Positions 7,310 to 14,256 of a stretch of 32,424 bases of DNA are shown piece after piece. The stretch spans positions 1-32,424 of the forward strand of contig VGNX01000018.1 of assembly GCA_016865855.1 (NCBI GenBank). The letters are read 5' to 3'. Under the pieces are notes generated by a model. That model ran no database searches, was not told the DNA's origin, and was given only the letters and a program-made list of their open reading frames with translations. The translations under genes were made by a program, and so were the position numbers. Positions within the stretch are counted from its first letter, which is position 1, and every line of letters begins with the position of its first letter. This DNA is from Chloroflexota bacterium (lineage in GTDB: Bacteria; Chloroflexota; Dehalococcoidia; GIF9; UBA5629).

Positions 7310-8035
7310 ATGACTGAATATTATGTCGGGACCAGCGGCTGGCATTATGAGCACTGGCGGGGACTTTTTTATCCTGAAGCACTGGCTAAACCGAAGTGGC
7401 TGGGATTTTATGCTCAGGATTTCACTACTGTAGAGCTCAATAACAGCTTCTATCATTTGCCTTCGGAAAAAGCTTTTGTTAACTGGCGTGAATCTTCGCC
7501 CAAGGGTTTTGTCTTCGCTGTTAAAATTAGCCGTTTCATCACCCATATAAAGAGGCTAAGGAATGTGGAGGAACCACTGCGGAATTTCCTGATACGAGCT
7601 GATTTTCTGCAGGATAAGCTTGGGCCGCTGCTATATCAATTGCCGCCTGGTATGAAGCGCAACGATGAAACTTTAGAAGCTTTTTTGACTATCTTGCCTC
7701 GTCAGTATCGCCATGCTTTCGAGTTTCGCCATGAGTCCTGGATTGATGATGGCGTTTTTAGTATTTTGAGACGGTACAATGCTGGCCTGTGTGTCTTTGA
7801 TATGCCTGATTTTACCTGCCCGGTGGTGGCTACGGCTGATTTCGCCTATATCCGATTTCATGGCAGCACCGGCTTGTACTGGAGTTGCTATAGCGATGAG
7901 GAACTTTCGGATTGGGCGAAGAAGATTGATGAGCTGGGGAAGAATCTGAAGGCAGTGTATATCTACTTCAACAACGATGCTGAAGCTTATGCGGTAAGAA
8001 ACGCCAAGACTCTGGCACGACTTTTAGGCTTGTAG
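7310..8035 (+). CDS. DUF72 (YecE-like) family protein
   Basis: This 241-residue TIM-barrel-like protein has the hallmarks of DUF72: the opening YYVGTSGWHYEHWRG, the TVELNNSFYHLPS strand, FVFAVKISRFITH, a LPPGMKRN loop, FEFRHESW and the AYIRFHG strand near the end. The biochemical function of this widespread family is not established. A GTG at 7307 directly precedes the ATG at 7310; I use the ATG. GGGGAG lies just upstream with very short spacing. It is flanked by repeats on both sides and not obviously in an operon. Confidence 0.87.
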   Translation: MTEYYVGTSGWHYEHWRGLFYPEALAKPKWLGFYAQDFTTVELNNSFYHLPSEKAFVNWRESSPKGFVFAVKISRFITHIKRLRNVEEPLRNFLIRADFLQDKLGPLLYQLPPGMKRNDETLEAFLTILPRQYRHAFEFRHESWIDDGVFSILRRYNAGLCVFDMPDFTCPVVATADFAYIRFHGSTGLYWSCYSDEELSDWAKKIDELGKNLKAVYIYFNNDAEAYAVRNAKTLARLLGL

Positions 8036-8146
8036 AAAGCTCACCCTCACCCAATCCATGGGAAAATCCAAATCCCAATATCTAAATCTCAAATAAATCT
8101 CAATCTCAAATTTCCAAATGTTAAGAGCGTTCGTTGGCTCCTCTGT

Positions 8147-8231
8147 GTCATTGCGAGCGAAGCGAAGCAATCTCTGTATATCTATTCCCACCCCTCGGGA
8201 TTGCTTCGTCACTCCGTTCCTCGCAATGACA
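8147..8231. repeat. Family B palindromic repeat, copy 5
   Basis: tgtcattgcgagcgaagcgaagcaatc pairs with gattgcttcgtcactccgttcctcgcaatgaca around a centre of about 30 bases. Confidence 0.8.
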
Positions 8232-8320
8232 ATAAAAGATCTCCAGATGTTTTCAATCTAGGGCTTTGAATGTGTTTGGCATTTGGTGCTTAGGATTTAG
8301 GATTTTTGTGGGGTGGAGGT

Positions 8321-8343
8321 GGACAGACCCTGAAGGTCTGTCC
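8321..8343. repeat. Perfect 9-base-arm hairpin
   Basis: Arms ggacagacc (8321-8329) and ggtctgtcc (8335-8343) flank ctgaa. It has the same design as the stems in family A but a different sequence. Confidence 0.6.
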
Positions 8344-8456
8344 CTACGGGTCTCACCTCACCTAGCCTCTCCCGTGCCCCATATCCCAGCGGGAGTAAAT
8401 TCTCGCTGGATGCCTGCCCGCCCTTCCTTCTGTCAAGGGTGATGGTAGAAGGAACG

Positions 8457-8565
8457 TGTAGTTGCGAGGCTTTAGCCTCGACCGTAACCAAGCCCCAGGC
8501 GACCTTAAAAGGTCGCCGCTACATGTGGGATAAGAAAGGGCGACCCTAAGGTCGCAACTACATTT
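8457..8565. repeat. Nested-hairpin repeat, family A, copy 2
   Basis: It contains cgaggctttagcctcg, then gcgaccttaaaaggtcgc followed by cgctacatgtg, a gggataagaa spacer, and gcgaccctaaggtcgc ending in aactacat. This is the same order and spacer as copy 1 at 5522-5632, with a few changes and a shortened third stem. Confidence 0.8.
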
Positions 8566-8579
8566 GGACACAAGTATTG

Positions 8580-8765
8580 CTACTTCTTAAAGGCTTTGCT
8601 GCCGATGGCGAAGAGAAGAAGGCCTAAACCAAGCAAGAACAGGGTTATAGGGCAGGGTAAAGGCCAGCCGGGAATAGGATTGGGTATGCCGGCAACTATC
8701 AGTATTGCATCTATAGCTAATAATGCGCCACCTATTATTATAAGCCACTTCGATGCCGTTAACAT
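8580..8765 (-). CDS. Small two-helix membrane protein (paralog of the gene at 8902-9090)
   Basis: The 61-residue protein has two hydrophobic helices (about 7-26 and 38-56) joined by a proline/glycine loop, and ends in IGSKAFKK. A strong AGGAGGTGA precedes its ATG. Its neighbour upstream encodes a clear paralog with the same MLTASKW start and LLFAIGSKAFKK end. I know of no function for it. The pair is the product of tandem duplication, and the conserved ends in both copies argue that they are real translated genes. Confidence 0.7.
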   Translation of the reverse strand: MLTASKWLIIIGGALLAIDAILIVAGIPNPIPGWPLPCPITLFLLGLGLLLFAIGSKAFKK

Positions 8766-8901
8766 GATTCACCTCCTCTCAACATGATTATACTACGGTG
8801 GTCAATACTTGCCTCACCGGTGTTTCTTAACCCTCCACTAGCCCTCTTCTATTGAAGGAGGTGGCATGCAAACGTGAACCTTTATCTGGGTGAACTACTG
8901 T

Positions 8902-9090
8902 TTATTTTTTGAAAGCCTTGCTGCCGATGGCGAAGAGTAGGATTCCCACACCAAGCAGGAGCAGGCTGACGGGACAGGGTATGGTCCAGCCTGTGAACGG
9001 GATCTCATTTATGCCGGCAAATCTTGCCAGCGAGCCTATAATCAGTAACGCGCTACCTATTATGAGTAGCCATTTTGATGCGGTTAACAT
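8902..9090 (-). CDS. Small two-helix membrane protein (tandem paralog)
   Basis: The 62-residue protein is clearly related to the 61-residue protein at 8580-8765, with identical first seven and last twelve residues and a conserved GW-PCP loop between two hydrophobic helices. I chose the ATG at 9088-9090 because AGGAGGTG lies at the right distance and the paralog starts at the same residue. The open frame upstream to 9165 is only a translated family B repeat. Function unknown. Confidence 0.7.
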   Translation of the reverse strand: MLTASKWLLIIGSALLIIGSLARFAGINEIPFTGWTIPCPVSLLLLGVGILLFAIGSKAFKK

Positions 9091-9118
9091 GGAACACCTC
9101 CTTTTTCTGCGATTTTGT

Positions 9119-9149
9119 GGGATTGCTTCGCTCCGCTCGCAATGACAAA
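9119..9149. repeat. Family B half-element, copy 6
   Basis: Only one arm is present: gggattgcttcgctccgctc followed by gcaatgacaaa. It sits just upstream of the second small membrane protein gene. Confidence 0.65.
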
Positions 9150-9217
9150 TATGGGTTATGGACACTTCAGATTATATTGTATAACAGTAGTCAATACTTG
9201 CCTTGCTATACCAGTAG

Positions 9218-11032
9218 TTACAGGTATTCCTTCACTTTCTCAGCCAGTTTGCTGGTCATTCCTGCTACCCTGGCCAGCTCGTCTATTGATGCCTCTTTGA
9301 TACCCCGCACCGAGCCAAATTTCTTAAGCAAGGCTTTCTTGCGTTTGGGGCCGATACCAGGAATGCTATCCAGAGCTGAAGCTATTCCTTCTTTTTGCCG
9401 CAATCTTTGATGGTAGCCTAAAGCGAAGCGATGGGCTTCGTCTCTAATCCTTTGGAGCAAGTACAGCGCTGCGGAAGTTTGAGGGATATCAAGCGGCTCA
9501 GATTTGCCGGGTATGAATACCTCTTCCTTTTCTTTGGCCAGGCTGGCGACCGGGATAGAGTCCAGTCCCAGTTCTTTCATTACTTCCAGTGCAGCATTTA
9601 GATGGCCCTTGCCACCATCGATGAGAATGAGGTCAGGGGCTGTTGCCCACTTATCATCAGCAGCCAAACATCTTCGGAGGCGCCGTCTTAACACCTCCTG
9701 TATCATGGCATAGTCATCTATGCCGGCTACCGACTTGATTCTGAAGCGCCGGTAATGCGCTGGCTTGGGCATGCCTTTATCAAAAACAGCCATGCTGCCG
9801 ACCGCTAGATTGCCTCGGATGTTGGAAATATCATAGCCCTCTATCCTCAGCGGGATTCCGGGTAAGCCGAGTCTCTCCTTAAGCTCTTCCAGGACGAGAG
9901 CAGATTCGATGATTGTTGATTGTTTGGCCTGGTATAAAGCCAGCCCCTGGCGGGCGTTTTCTATGACTATGTCCATTAGCTGCTTCTTGGTTCCCTGGCG
10001 CGGCACGTGCAGTTTGACCGGTGCTCCTCTCTGATTTGCCAGCCATTTGGTGATAACCTCTGGCTCCTCAATGGGATACTGGAGCAGGAGCACTGGTGGT
10101 ATTGAGGAGGCTGAGGCATAGTATTGTTTGATGAAGCTGGTCATTATCTGGCTCGGCTCTTCATTGCGTATGCCATCCAGTAAAATATAGTCGCGGCCGA
10201 TGAGTTTGTTGCTGCGGATGAAGAAAATCTCTACATAGGCTAGGTCTTTGGTTTGTGCCAGGGCGATGACATCCTGGTTGCCTCTCACGGTAATGGCAAT
10301 CCTCTGTCCCTCGATAACCTTTTCTATGGCCTGGATCTGGTCGCGGAGTAAGGCTGCTTTTTCAAATTGGAGCTGCTGCGAGGCTTTTTTCATTTTGCGC
10401 CTGAGGTCTCGAAGAACTAACTCCTGCTCGCCTTCGAGAAACAGGATAACCTGTCTTATTACTTCGTTATAATCTTCCTTGCTGACAACGCCGATGCAAG
10501 GTCCGAGGCAGCGATTGATGTGGTATTCAAGGCAAGGCTTGGGGTCTTTTCCGGTGATGGTTTTATTGCAGGAGCGGAAGGGGAAGATTTTCTTTATTAA
10601 CCTCAGCGTTTGGCGTAAGGAGCTGGCGCTGGCGAAGGGGCCAAAATACCTGTCTCCGTTTTTATGGAAACGGCGAGTAATACGGACGCTTGGCCAATCA
10701 TTTTTGAGGTCTATCCTAAGGTAGGGAAAGGTTTTGTCATCCTTCAAGCGCACATTGTAGCTGGGGCGGTACTTCTTAATCAGGTTGCACTCCAAGATTA
10801 GGGCTTCCTGCTCGGAGTCGGTCACAATGGTCTCAAAGTCGCTTATCCTGGCTACCAGCCGTTCGAGCTTGGGTGATAGATTAGTACTGGGACTAAAGTA
10901 AGCTTTTATCCGGTGGCGGAGGCTAGCTGCCTTGCCGACATAGATAGTTTTACCTTGGCTATCTTTAAAAAGGTAGACGCCAGGCTTTGCTGGCAATGCT
11001 TTTAACTGCTCCTCAATAAGTGCGGGCATCAT
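9218..11032 (-). CDS. uvrC: UvrABC excinuclease subunit C
   Basis: UvrC makes the dual incisions around bulky DNA lesions in nucleotide excision repair. The protein (604 residues from the ATG at 11030-11032) has all parts in order: a GIY-YIG nuclease (PGVYLFKDSQGKTIYVGKA, near the N-terminus), the cysteine-containing region around PCLEYHINRCLGPC, a UVR motif with paired helices, an RNase H-like nuclease (IEGYDISNIRG, LILIDGGKGH, and the DEAHRFALGYH stretch), and tandem helix-hairpin-helix motifs at the C-terminus (SIPGIGPKRKKALL). An upstream start at 11098 is possible but would add 22 atypical residues. No Shine-Dalgarno is seen; instead a perfect palindrome abuts the ATG. Confidence 0.95.
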   Translation of the reverse strand: MMPALIEEQLKALPAKPGVYLFKDSQGKTIYVGKAASLRHRIKAYFSPSTNLSPKLERLVARISDFETIVTDSEQEALILECNLIKKYRPSYNVRLKDDKTFPYLRIDLKNDWPSVRITRRFHKNGDRYFGPFASASSLRQTLRLIKKIFPFRSCNKTITGKDPKPCLEYHINRCLGPCIGVVSKEDYNEVIRQVILFLEGEQELVLRDLRRKMKKASQQLQFEKAALLRDQIQAIEKVIEGQRIAITVRGNQDVIALAQTKDLAYVEIFFIRSNKLIGRDYILLDGIRNEEPSQIMTSFIKQYYASASSIPPVLLLQYPIEEPEVITKWLANQRGAPVKLHVPRQGTKKQLMDIVIENARQGLALYQAKQSTIIESALVLEELKERLGLPGIPLRIEGYDISNIRGNLAVGSMAVFDKGMPKPAHYRRFRIKSVAGIDDYAMIQEVLRRRLRRCLAADDKWATAPDLILIDGGKGHLNAALEVMKELGLDSIPVASLAKEKEEVFIPGKSEPLDIPQTSAALYLLQRIRDEAHRFALGYHQRLRQKEGIASALDSIPGIGPKRKKALLKKFGSVRGIKEASIDELARVAGMTSKLAEKVKEYL

Positions 11033-11050
11033 GCTACAATTTATTGTAGC
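11033..11050 (-). promoter_or_regulatory. Perfect inverted repeat touching the uvrC start codon
   Basis: gctacaa, four bases, ttgtagc: 7-base perfect arms immediately upstream of the chosen ATG, in the place where a ribosome binding site should be. It could be an operator or an mRNA hairpin controlling initiation. It does not match the GAAC-N4-GTTC or CTGT-N8-ACAG forms of known LexA boxes. Confidence 0.4.
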
Positions 11051-11148
11051 ATTGGATGCTGAAATTAAACAAAAAGTTTTCGAAATTTTCTTCCGCATGC
11101 ATAGCTTTGCCTGGCTGTGTTGTGCTAGAATAAGCAGGGCGTGCTGAA

Positions 11149-12018
11149 ATGGAAGAAGACATAAAGTCCTTCTTTGATTATTTAGTTAGCGAAAAGAAAT
11201 ACTCCAAAAACACTTTGGCAGCTTACAATAACGATTTGAATCAGCTAGCTGACTATGCCAAGTCTGAGGGCTCAGTAGGGGGATTTGGCCCTTCGGAGCC
11301 CAGGTTGAACGCTGAGCTTCTATCAGGTTATCTACACAGCCTCAGGGGGAGAAAGTACACATCGTCTACAGTGGCTCGCAAAATAGCTGCAGCTAAGTCC
11401 TTCCTTAAGTTTATGGTGGACAGAGGCAGGCTGAGAGGCGATCTGGCACCGAATCTGGTTTCACCTCACGTAAGCAAACCCCTGCCTAAGTCATTGTCTG
11501 TTTCTGAAGTCCGCCGCTTATTAGCGGAGCCAGCAAAGCTTTCTACCACTGACGCAAAGAGAGATAAAGCAATGCTGGAGTTACTTTACGCCACTGGCTT
11601 GAGGGCCAGTGAACTGATGGCGCTAAACACACGAGACATCGACTTGAAGAAGAACACGGTGCGGTGCTCAGGGTTGGGCTCTAGAGTTCGAGTTCTTCCT
11701 ATTGACCAACCTGTAGCTCGGCTGGTTAAAGAATATATTGATGTCGTTCGTCCTGACTTATTAAGCAATGAAAAAGAAGTTGCTTTGTTCCTGAATCGCC
11801 GTGGCGAACGGCTTACCCGGCAAGGCTTCTGGCAGATTGTTCAGGGCTATGCTGATAAGGTTGGACTTAGCGGCAAGGTCACGCCTCGCAGTCTGCGACA
11901 CAGCTTTGCTGCCCATAAACTGAAGGGCGGTGCCGACTTACAGTCTGTTCAGGAGCTTCTGGGACATGCCCATATTTCAACTACCAGGGTTTATGTTCAG
12001 GTGGAGCTTCGTCCTTGA
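11149..12018 (+). CDS. Xer-like tyrosine recombinase with missing active-site residues
   Basis: The 289-residue protein has the two-domain XerC/D architecture: a SAM-like core-binding domain (1-105) and a catalytic domain. Of the six active-site positions, R152 (ATGLRASEL), R250 (SLRHSFAAH), H273 (LGHAHIST) and nucleophile Y282 are present. The beta-hairpin lysine of the usual GKG motif is leucine (GLG at 175-177), and the first histidine of HxxR is arginine (R247). Only seven residues follow the tyrosine, whereas Xer proteins normally have close to twenty, so the exchanged C-terminal helix is missing. It may be inactive or an unusual variant. A family B repeat lies about 35 bases after the stop. 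The start ATG has no strong ribosome binding site. Confidence 0.85.
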   Translation: MEEDIKSFFDYLVSEKKYSKNTLAAYNNDLNQLADYAKSEGSVGGFGPSEPRLNAELLSGYLHSLRGRKYTSSTVARKIAAAKSFLKFMVDRGRLRGDLAPNLVSPHVSKPLPKSLSVSEVRRLLAEPAKLSTTDAKRDKAMLELLYATGLRASELMALNTRDIDLKKNTVRCSGLGSRVRVLPIDQPVARLVKEYIDVVRPDLLSNEKEVALFLNRRGERLTRQGFWQIVQGYADKVGLSGKVTPRSLRHSFAAHKLKGGADLQSVQELLGHAHISTTRVYVQVELRP

Positions 12019-12050
12019 GTCGAGGTCAGAGGGTAGTTTGAAAATGCTAG

Positions 12051-12108
12051 TTTGTCATTCTGAGCGAAGCGAAGAATCTAGACCCTTCACTTCGTTCAGG
12101 GTGACAGA
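12051..12108. repeat. Family B palindromic repeat, copy 7
   Basis: tgtcattctgagcgaagcgaagaatct is followed by the arm agacccttcacttcgttcagggtgaca. It lies directly after the shortened recombinase gene. Confidence 0.78.
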
Positions 12109-12167
12109 ATTAATATTCTCAGGCGAGATTATAAAGAATATGATTCTAGATTTTTTGGAGCAAGACT

Positions 12168-12419
12168 ATGGGGAAAAAATCGCGACGGAAAGCTAAACAT
12201 CGAGCCGGTGGCAAGTTAGCAAGAAGAGTACCAGTCGAACGTATTTATCCGCCTAAACCGACGCTTGAGCCTAAAGCAGCAGTGCCTTCAGTTGCACCAG
12301 CCATCTCGTCAGCTCAAGCAACCCGCTATCAATACGTATTACCTGAGCTGCGGCGCATCGGTATCATTTCTGGTGCTCTATTTCTAATTCTTATTATATT
12401 AACTTTTGTTCTCAGTTGA
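12168..12419 (+). CDS. Small basic protein with C-terminal membrane anchor
   Basis: The 83-residue protein starts with a very basic stretch (GKKSRRKAKHRAGGKLARR), continues with a proline/alanine-rich linker, and ends with a single hydrophobic helix (about 62-82, IGIISGALFLILIILTFVLS). It would be tail-anchored with the basic segment in the cytoplasm, perhaps touching nucleic acid or ribosomes; that is inference. GGAG stands seven bases before the ATG. Its TGA overlaps a possible TTG start of the next gene, so the two are probably co-transcribed. No family recognised. Confidence 0.6.
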   Translation: MGKKSRRKAKHRAGGKLARRVPVERIYPPKPTLEPKAAVPSVAPAISSAQATRYQYVLPELRRIGIISGALFLILIILTFVLS

Positions 12420-13075
12420 AGCCTAAAGGTGGCAAGTGCGTGGGTTTAGAGGCATCCCGAGCCAGACTGATCGATTGCCTGAGACAAGAGATCCGTGATA
12501 AACGTGTGCTGTCAGCTATGGCACACGTGCCCCGCGAGTTTTTTGTACCACAGGACTATTACTGTGCAGCTTATGAAGACATGCCCTTGAGCATTGGCTT
12601 CGGGCAGACTATTTCTCAACCCTTTATCGTGGCTTTGATGACTCAGGCTTTAGGACTTAAGGGCAGCGAAAAGGTGTTGGAATTAGGTACTGGAAGCGGC
12701 TATCAGACAGCGATATTAGCTGAGCTGGCGAAGTGGATAGTCAGCATCGAACGCATTCATCAATTGGCTGAGTCAGCCAGGCAGATTTTGGGCAAGCTAG
12801 GTTATACTAACTTTGAGATTCACACGGCTGGTGAGGCTTTGGGCTGGCCAGTTGGAGTACCCTATGATGCCATAATAGTTACTGCCGGTGCACCCCATGT
12901 CCCTGACGCGCTGCTTGAGCAACTAGTGTTAGGGGGGCGACTGGTCATTCCCGTGGGTTCGAGGTGGGAACAGGATTTGCTCAAAGTCACCAGGAGGAAA
13001 AAGGGAAATCTGGTTGAAAGTCTGGGTGGCTGTCGCTTTGTACCTCTTATTGGTAAAGGCGCCTGGGAAGAATAG
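12416..13075 (+). CDS. pcm: Protein-L-isoaspartate O-methyltransferase
   Basis: The enzyme methylates the isoaspartyl residues of aged proteins with S-adenosylmethionine, beginning their repair. The 219-residue product has the family marks: PREFFVP, the substrate loop SIGFGQTISQPFIVALM, SAM motif I (VLELGTGSGYQTAILAEL), DAIIVTAGAPHVP, and GGRLVIPVG near the end. A TTG at 12416 overlaps the stop of the upstream gene (TTGA). A GTG at 12440, preceded by AAAGGTGG, is an equally good start and would shorten the protein by eight residues. It is coupled to the upstream small membrane protein. Confidence 0.92.
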   Translation: MKPKGGKCVGLEASRARLIDCLRQEIRDKRVLSAMAHVPREFFVPQDYYCAAYEDMPLSIGFGQTISQPFIVALMTQALGLKGSEKVLELGTGSGYQTAILAELAKWIVSIERIHQLAESARQILGKLGYTNFEIHTAGEALGWPVGVPYDAIIVTAGAPHVPDALLEQLVLGGRLVIPVGSRWEQDLLKVTRRKKGNLVESLGGCRFVPLIGKGAWEE

Positions 13076-13092
13076 TAGCTCGCCAGATATAT

Positions 13093-13350
13093 CTATATAA
13101 TCTCGTAGTTGATAATCTTTCCCTGCTGAGCGTCGATTTCTATCTTGAATTCGTAACTATTTGCTGATTTGGGAGCGACAAAGCGGCTCATCGGGCTTCG
13201 AGACCGCATGGTGAGCTCTCCCCGGAGTTGATATACTTGGCTGTCACTAGTGGCTATTAGCTGGCAACCACTGAAATTGATTTTAGAATCGAAGTGTTTA
13301 GCAAGTAGAAACTTTTCAGCGATTTGCTGCGCTTCAACTTCAGTTATCAA
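13093..13350 (-). CDS. Uncharacterised 85-residue protein
   Basis: A small soluble alpha/beta protein: an N-terminal helix (TEVEAQQIAEKFLLAKHF), several predicted strands (YQLRGELTM, SYEFKIEIDAQQGKIINYEI). The last part (strand, short turn with QQG, strand) resembles a PepSY-like repeat, but the match is too weak to name. The start is TTG, the first possible initiator after an in-frame stop, with GAGGGTAAG just upstream. It converges with pcm, 17 bases away. No function can be offered. Confidence 0.5.
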   Translation of the reverse strand: MITEVEAQQIAEKFLLAKHFDSKINFSGCQLIATSDSQVYQLRGELTMRSRSPMSRFVAPKSANSYEFKIEIDAQQGKIINYEII

Positions 13351-13432
13351 TTTCTTACCCTCGACTATTTTGGCACCTTACATGCAGATTTTCAAATTCT
13401 ATATACCGAAGATGTCGAGCAATAATCTCTCA

Positions 13433-13528
13433 ATGTATTTGCGACCCTTTGGGGTCGCCTATCACCACACACATGTAGACTCGACCTTTAGGGTCGAGTT
13501 CAGCGAGGCTAAAGCCTCGCCACTACAT
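13433..13528. repeat. Nested-hairpin repeat, family A, copy 3
   Basis: It carries gcgaccctttggggtcgc, then tcgacctttagggtcga, then gcgaggctaaagcctcgc, ending in cactacat. Compared with copies 1 and 2 it is in inverse order, i.e. the opposite orientation, and the middle stem has changed with both arms covarying. Confidence 0.78.
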
Positions 13529-13542
13529 CTTAGTAAACAATC

Positions 13543-14211
13543 TCATATACCTGCTCTTGGTAAAAAGATAAGGGGCACGCCAGGTTTAACTACCAGGGAA
13601 CCTACCGGACAGACAGTAACACAGGCCAGGCAGGAGGTACAGCCTGCCTCAGCTAAGGGCATACCTGAGAAGGTGCTGACGACAGTATCAATACCTCTGA
13701 AGGCGAAGTCGAGTATACCTGAGCCTTGCTGGTGACATACCCAAACACATTTGCCACATAAAACACACTTATTGGGGTCATAAATAAATAGGGTATGGCT
13801 CGAATCTATGGGTAAATTATGGGGTATGCGTCTAAGCCTCTTAGGCTTCAGCTTCAAACCAAGGCGGGAAGCCGTATTTTGAAGCTCGCAGTTCCGGTTC
13901 TTGGCACAATTGGCGCAATCAAGGTGGTGATGAGTAAGGAGAAGCTCAAATGCGGTATTCCTGAGCCTCTTGACTTTGGGCGTGTTGAGATGTACCGACA
14001 TGCCGTCTTTGACCGGCTCGGTGCAGGCAGTAACCGGAGCACCTCTGCCTTCGATTTCCACAAAGCAGAGGCGGCAGGAAGCAAAAGATGGATTGGCTTC
14101 TCTTATGGCGCATAGATTAGGGATATAAAGTCCATTATCCAGAGCTACCCAGAGGATACTGGTTCCTTCTTTAGCTTTAAATTCGATACCGTCAATGGTT
14201 AAAGTAAACAG
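13543..14211 (-). CDS. HoxU/NuoG N-terminal-like iron-sulfur protein with probable CTG start
   Basis: Read from a CTG at 14209-14211, this is a complete 222-residue electron-transfer subunit. It has a plant-type [2Fe-2S] domain (C34, C46, C49, C63), the NuoG-type His-Cys3 [4Fe-4S] site (H95, C99, C102, C108) and two further [4Fe-4S] sites (C149/152/155/159 and C191/194/197/201). AGAGGAG lies seven bases before the CTG, and an in-frame TAA is just upstream. There is no ATG, GTG or TTG between that stop and the [2Fe-2S] domain. The N-terminus aligns with the start of the NuoG-like subunit at 18932-20923 (FTLTIDG against ITLTING). A start at the GTG 14059-14061 would delete the first three cluster ligands. 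It could be a diaphorase or formate dehydrogenase partner. It lies 45 bases after mobB. Confidence 0.82.
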   Translation of the reverse strand: MFTLTIDGIEFKAKEGTSILWVALDNGLYIPNLCAIREANPSFASCRLCFVEIEGRGAPVTACTEPVKDGMSVHLNTPKVKRLRNTAFELLLTHHHLDCANCAKNRNCELQNTASRLGLKLKPKRLRRIPHNLPIDSSHTLFIYDPNKCVLCGKCVWVCHQQGSGILDFAFRGIDTVVSTFSGMPLAEAGCTSCLACVTVCPVGSLVVKPGVPLIFLPRAGI

Positions 14212-14256
14212 CTTGTTGCTCCTCTTTTAAAATCCGGCTAACACTTCCTTATCATG

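Larger units (their letters stand above)
8036..8579. other. Repeat-rich intergenic stretch
   Basis: There is no credible gene in these 544 bases. The stretch begins with an A/T/C-rich low-complexity run (about 8067-8120, repeated aaatctcaaat-like words), whose complement-like counterpart, ttaggatttaggattttt, appears near 8290-8308. Between them is a family B element. A separate hairpin (8321-8343) and a family A element follow. Confidence 0.7.

Noticed and set aside
7202-7546. 114-codon minus-strand frame overlapping the DUF72 gene
   Set aside because: Its C-terminal part is translated family B repeat (LAVILSVAKNLE-type peptide) and the rest is antisense to a clear conserved gene.
11033-11050. 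LexA/SOS box
   Set aside because: The symmetry is right but the bases fit neither the GAAC-N4-GTTC nor the CTGT-N8-ACAG consensus, so it is reported only as a palindrome.
13250-13735. 161-codon plus-strand frame
   Set aside because: It runs antisense through the 85-residue gene, through a family A repeat and into the antisense of the HoxU-like gene; no conserved features.
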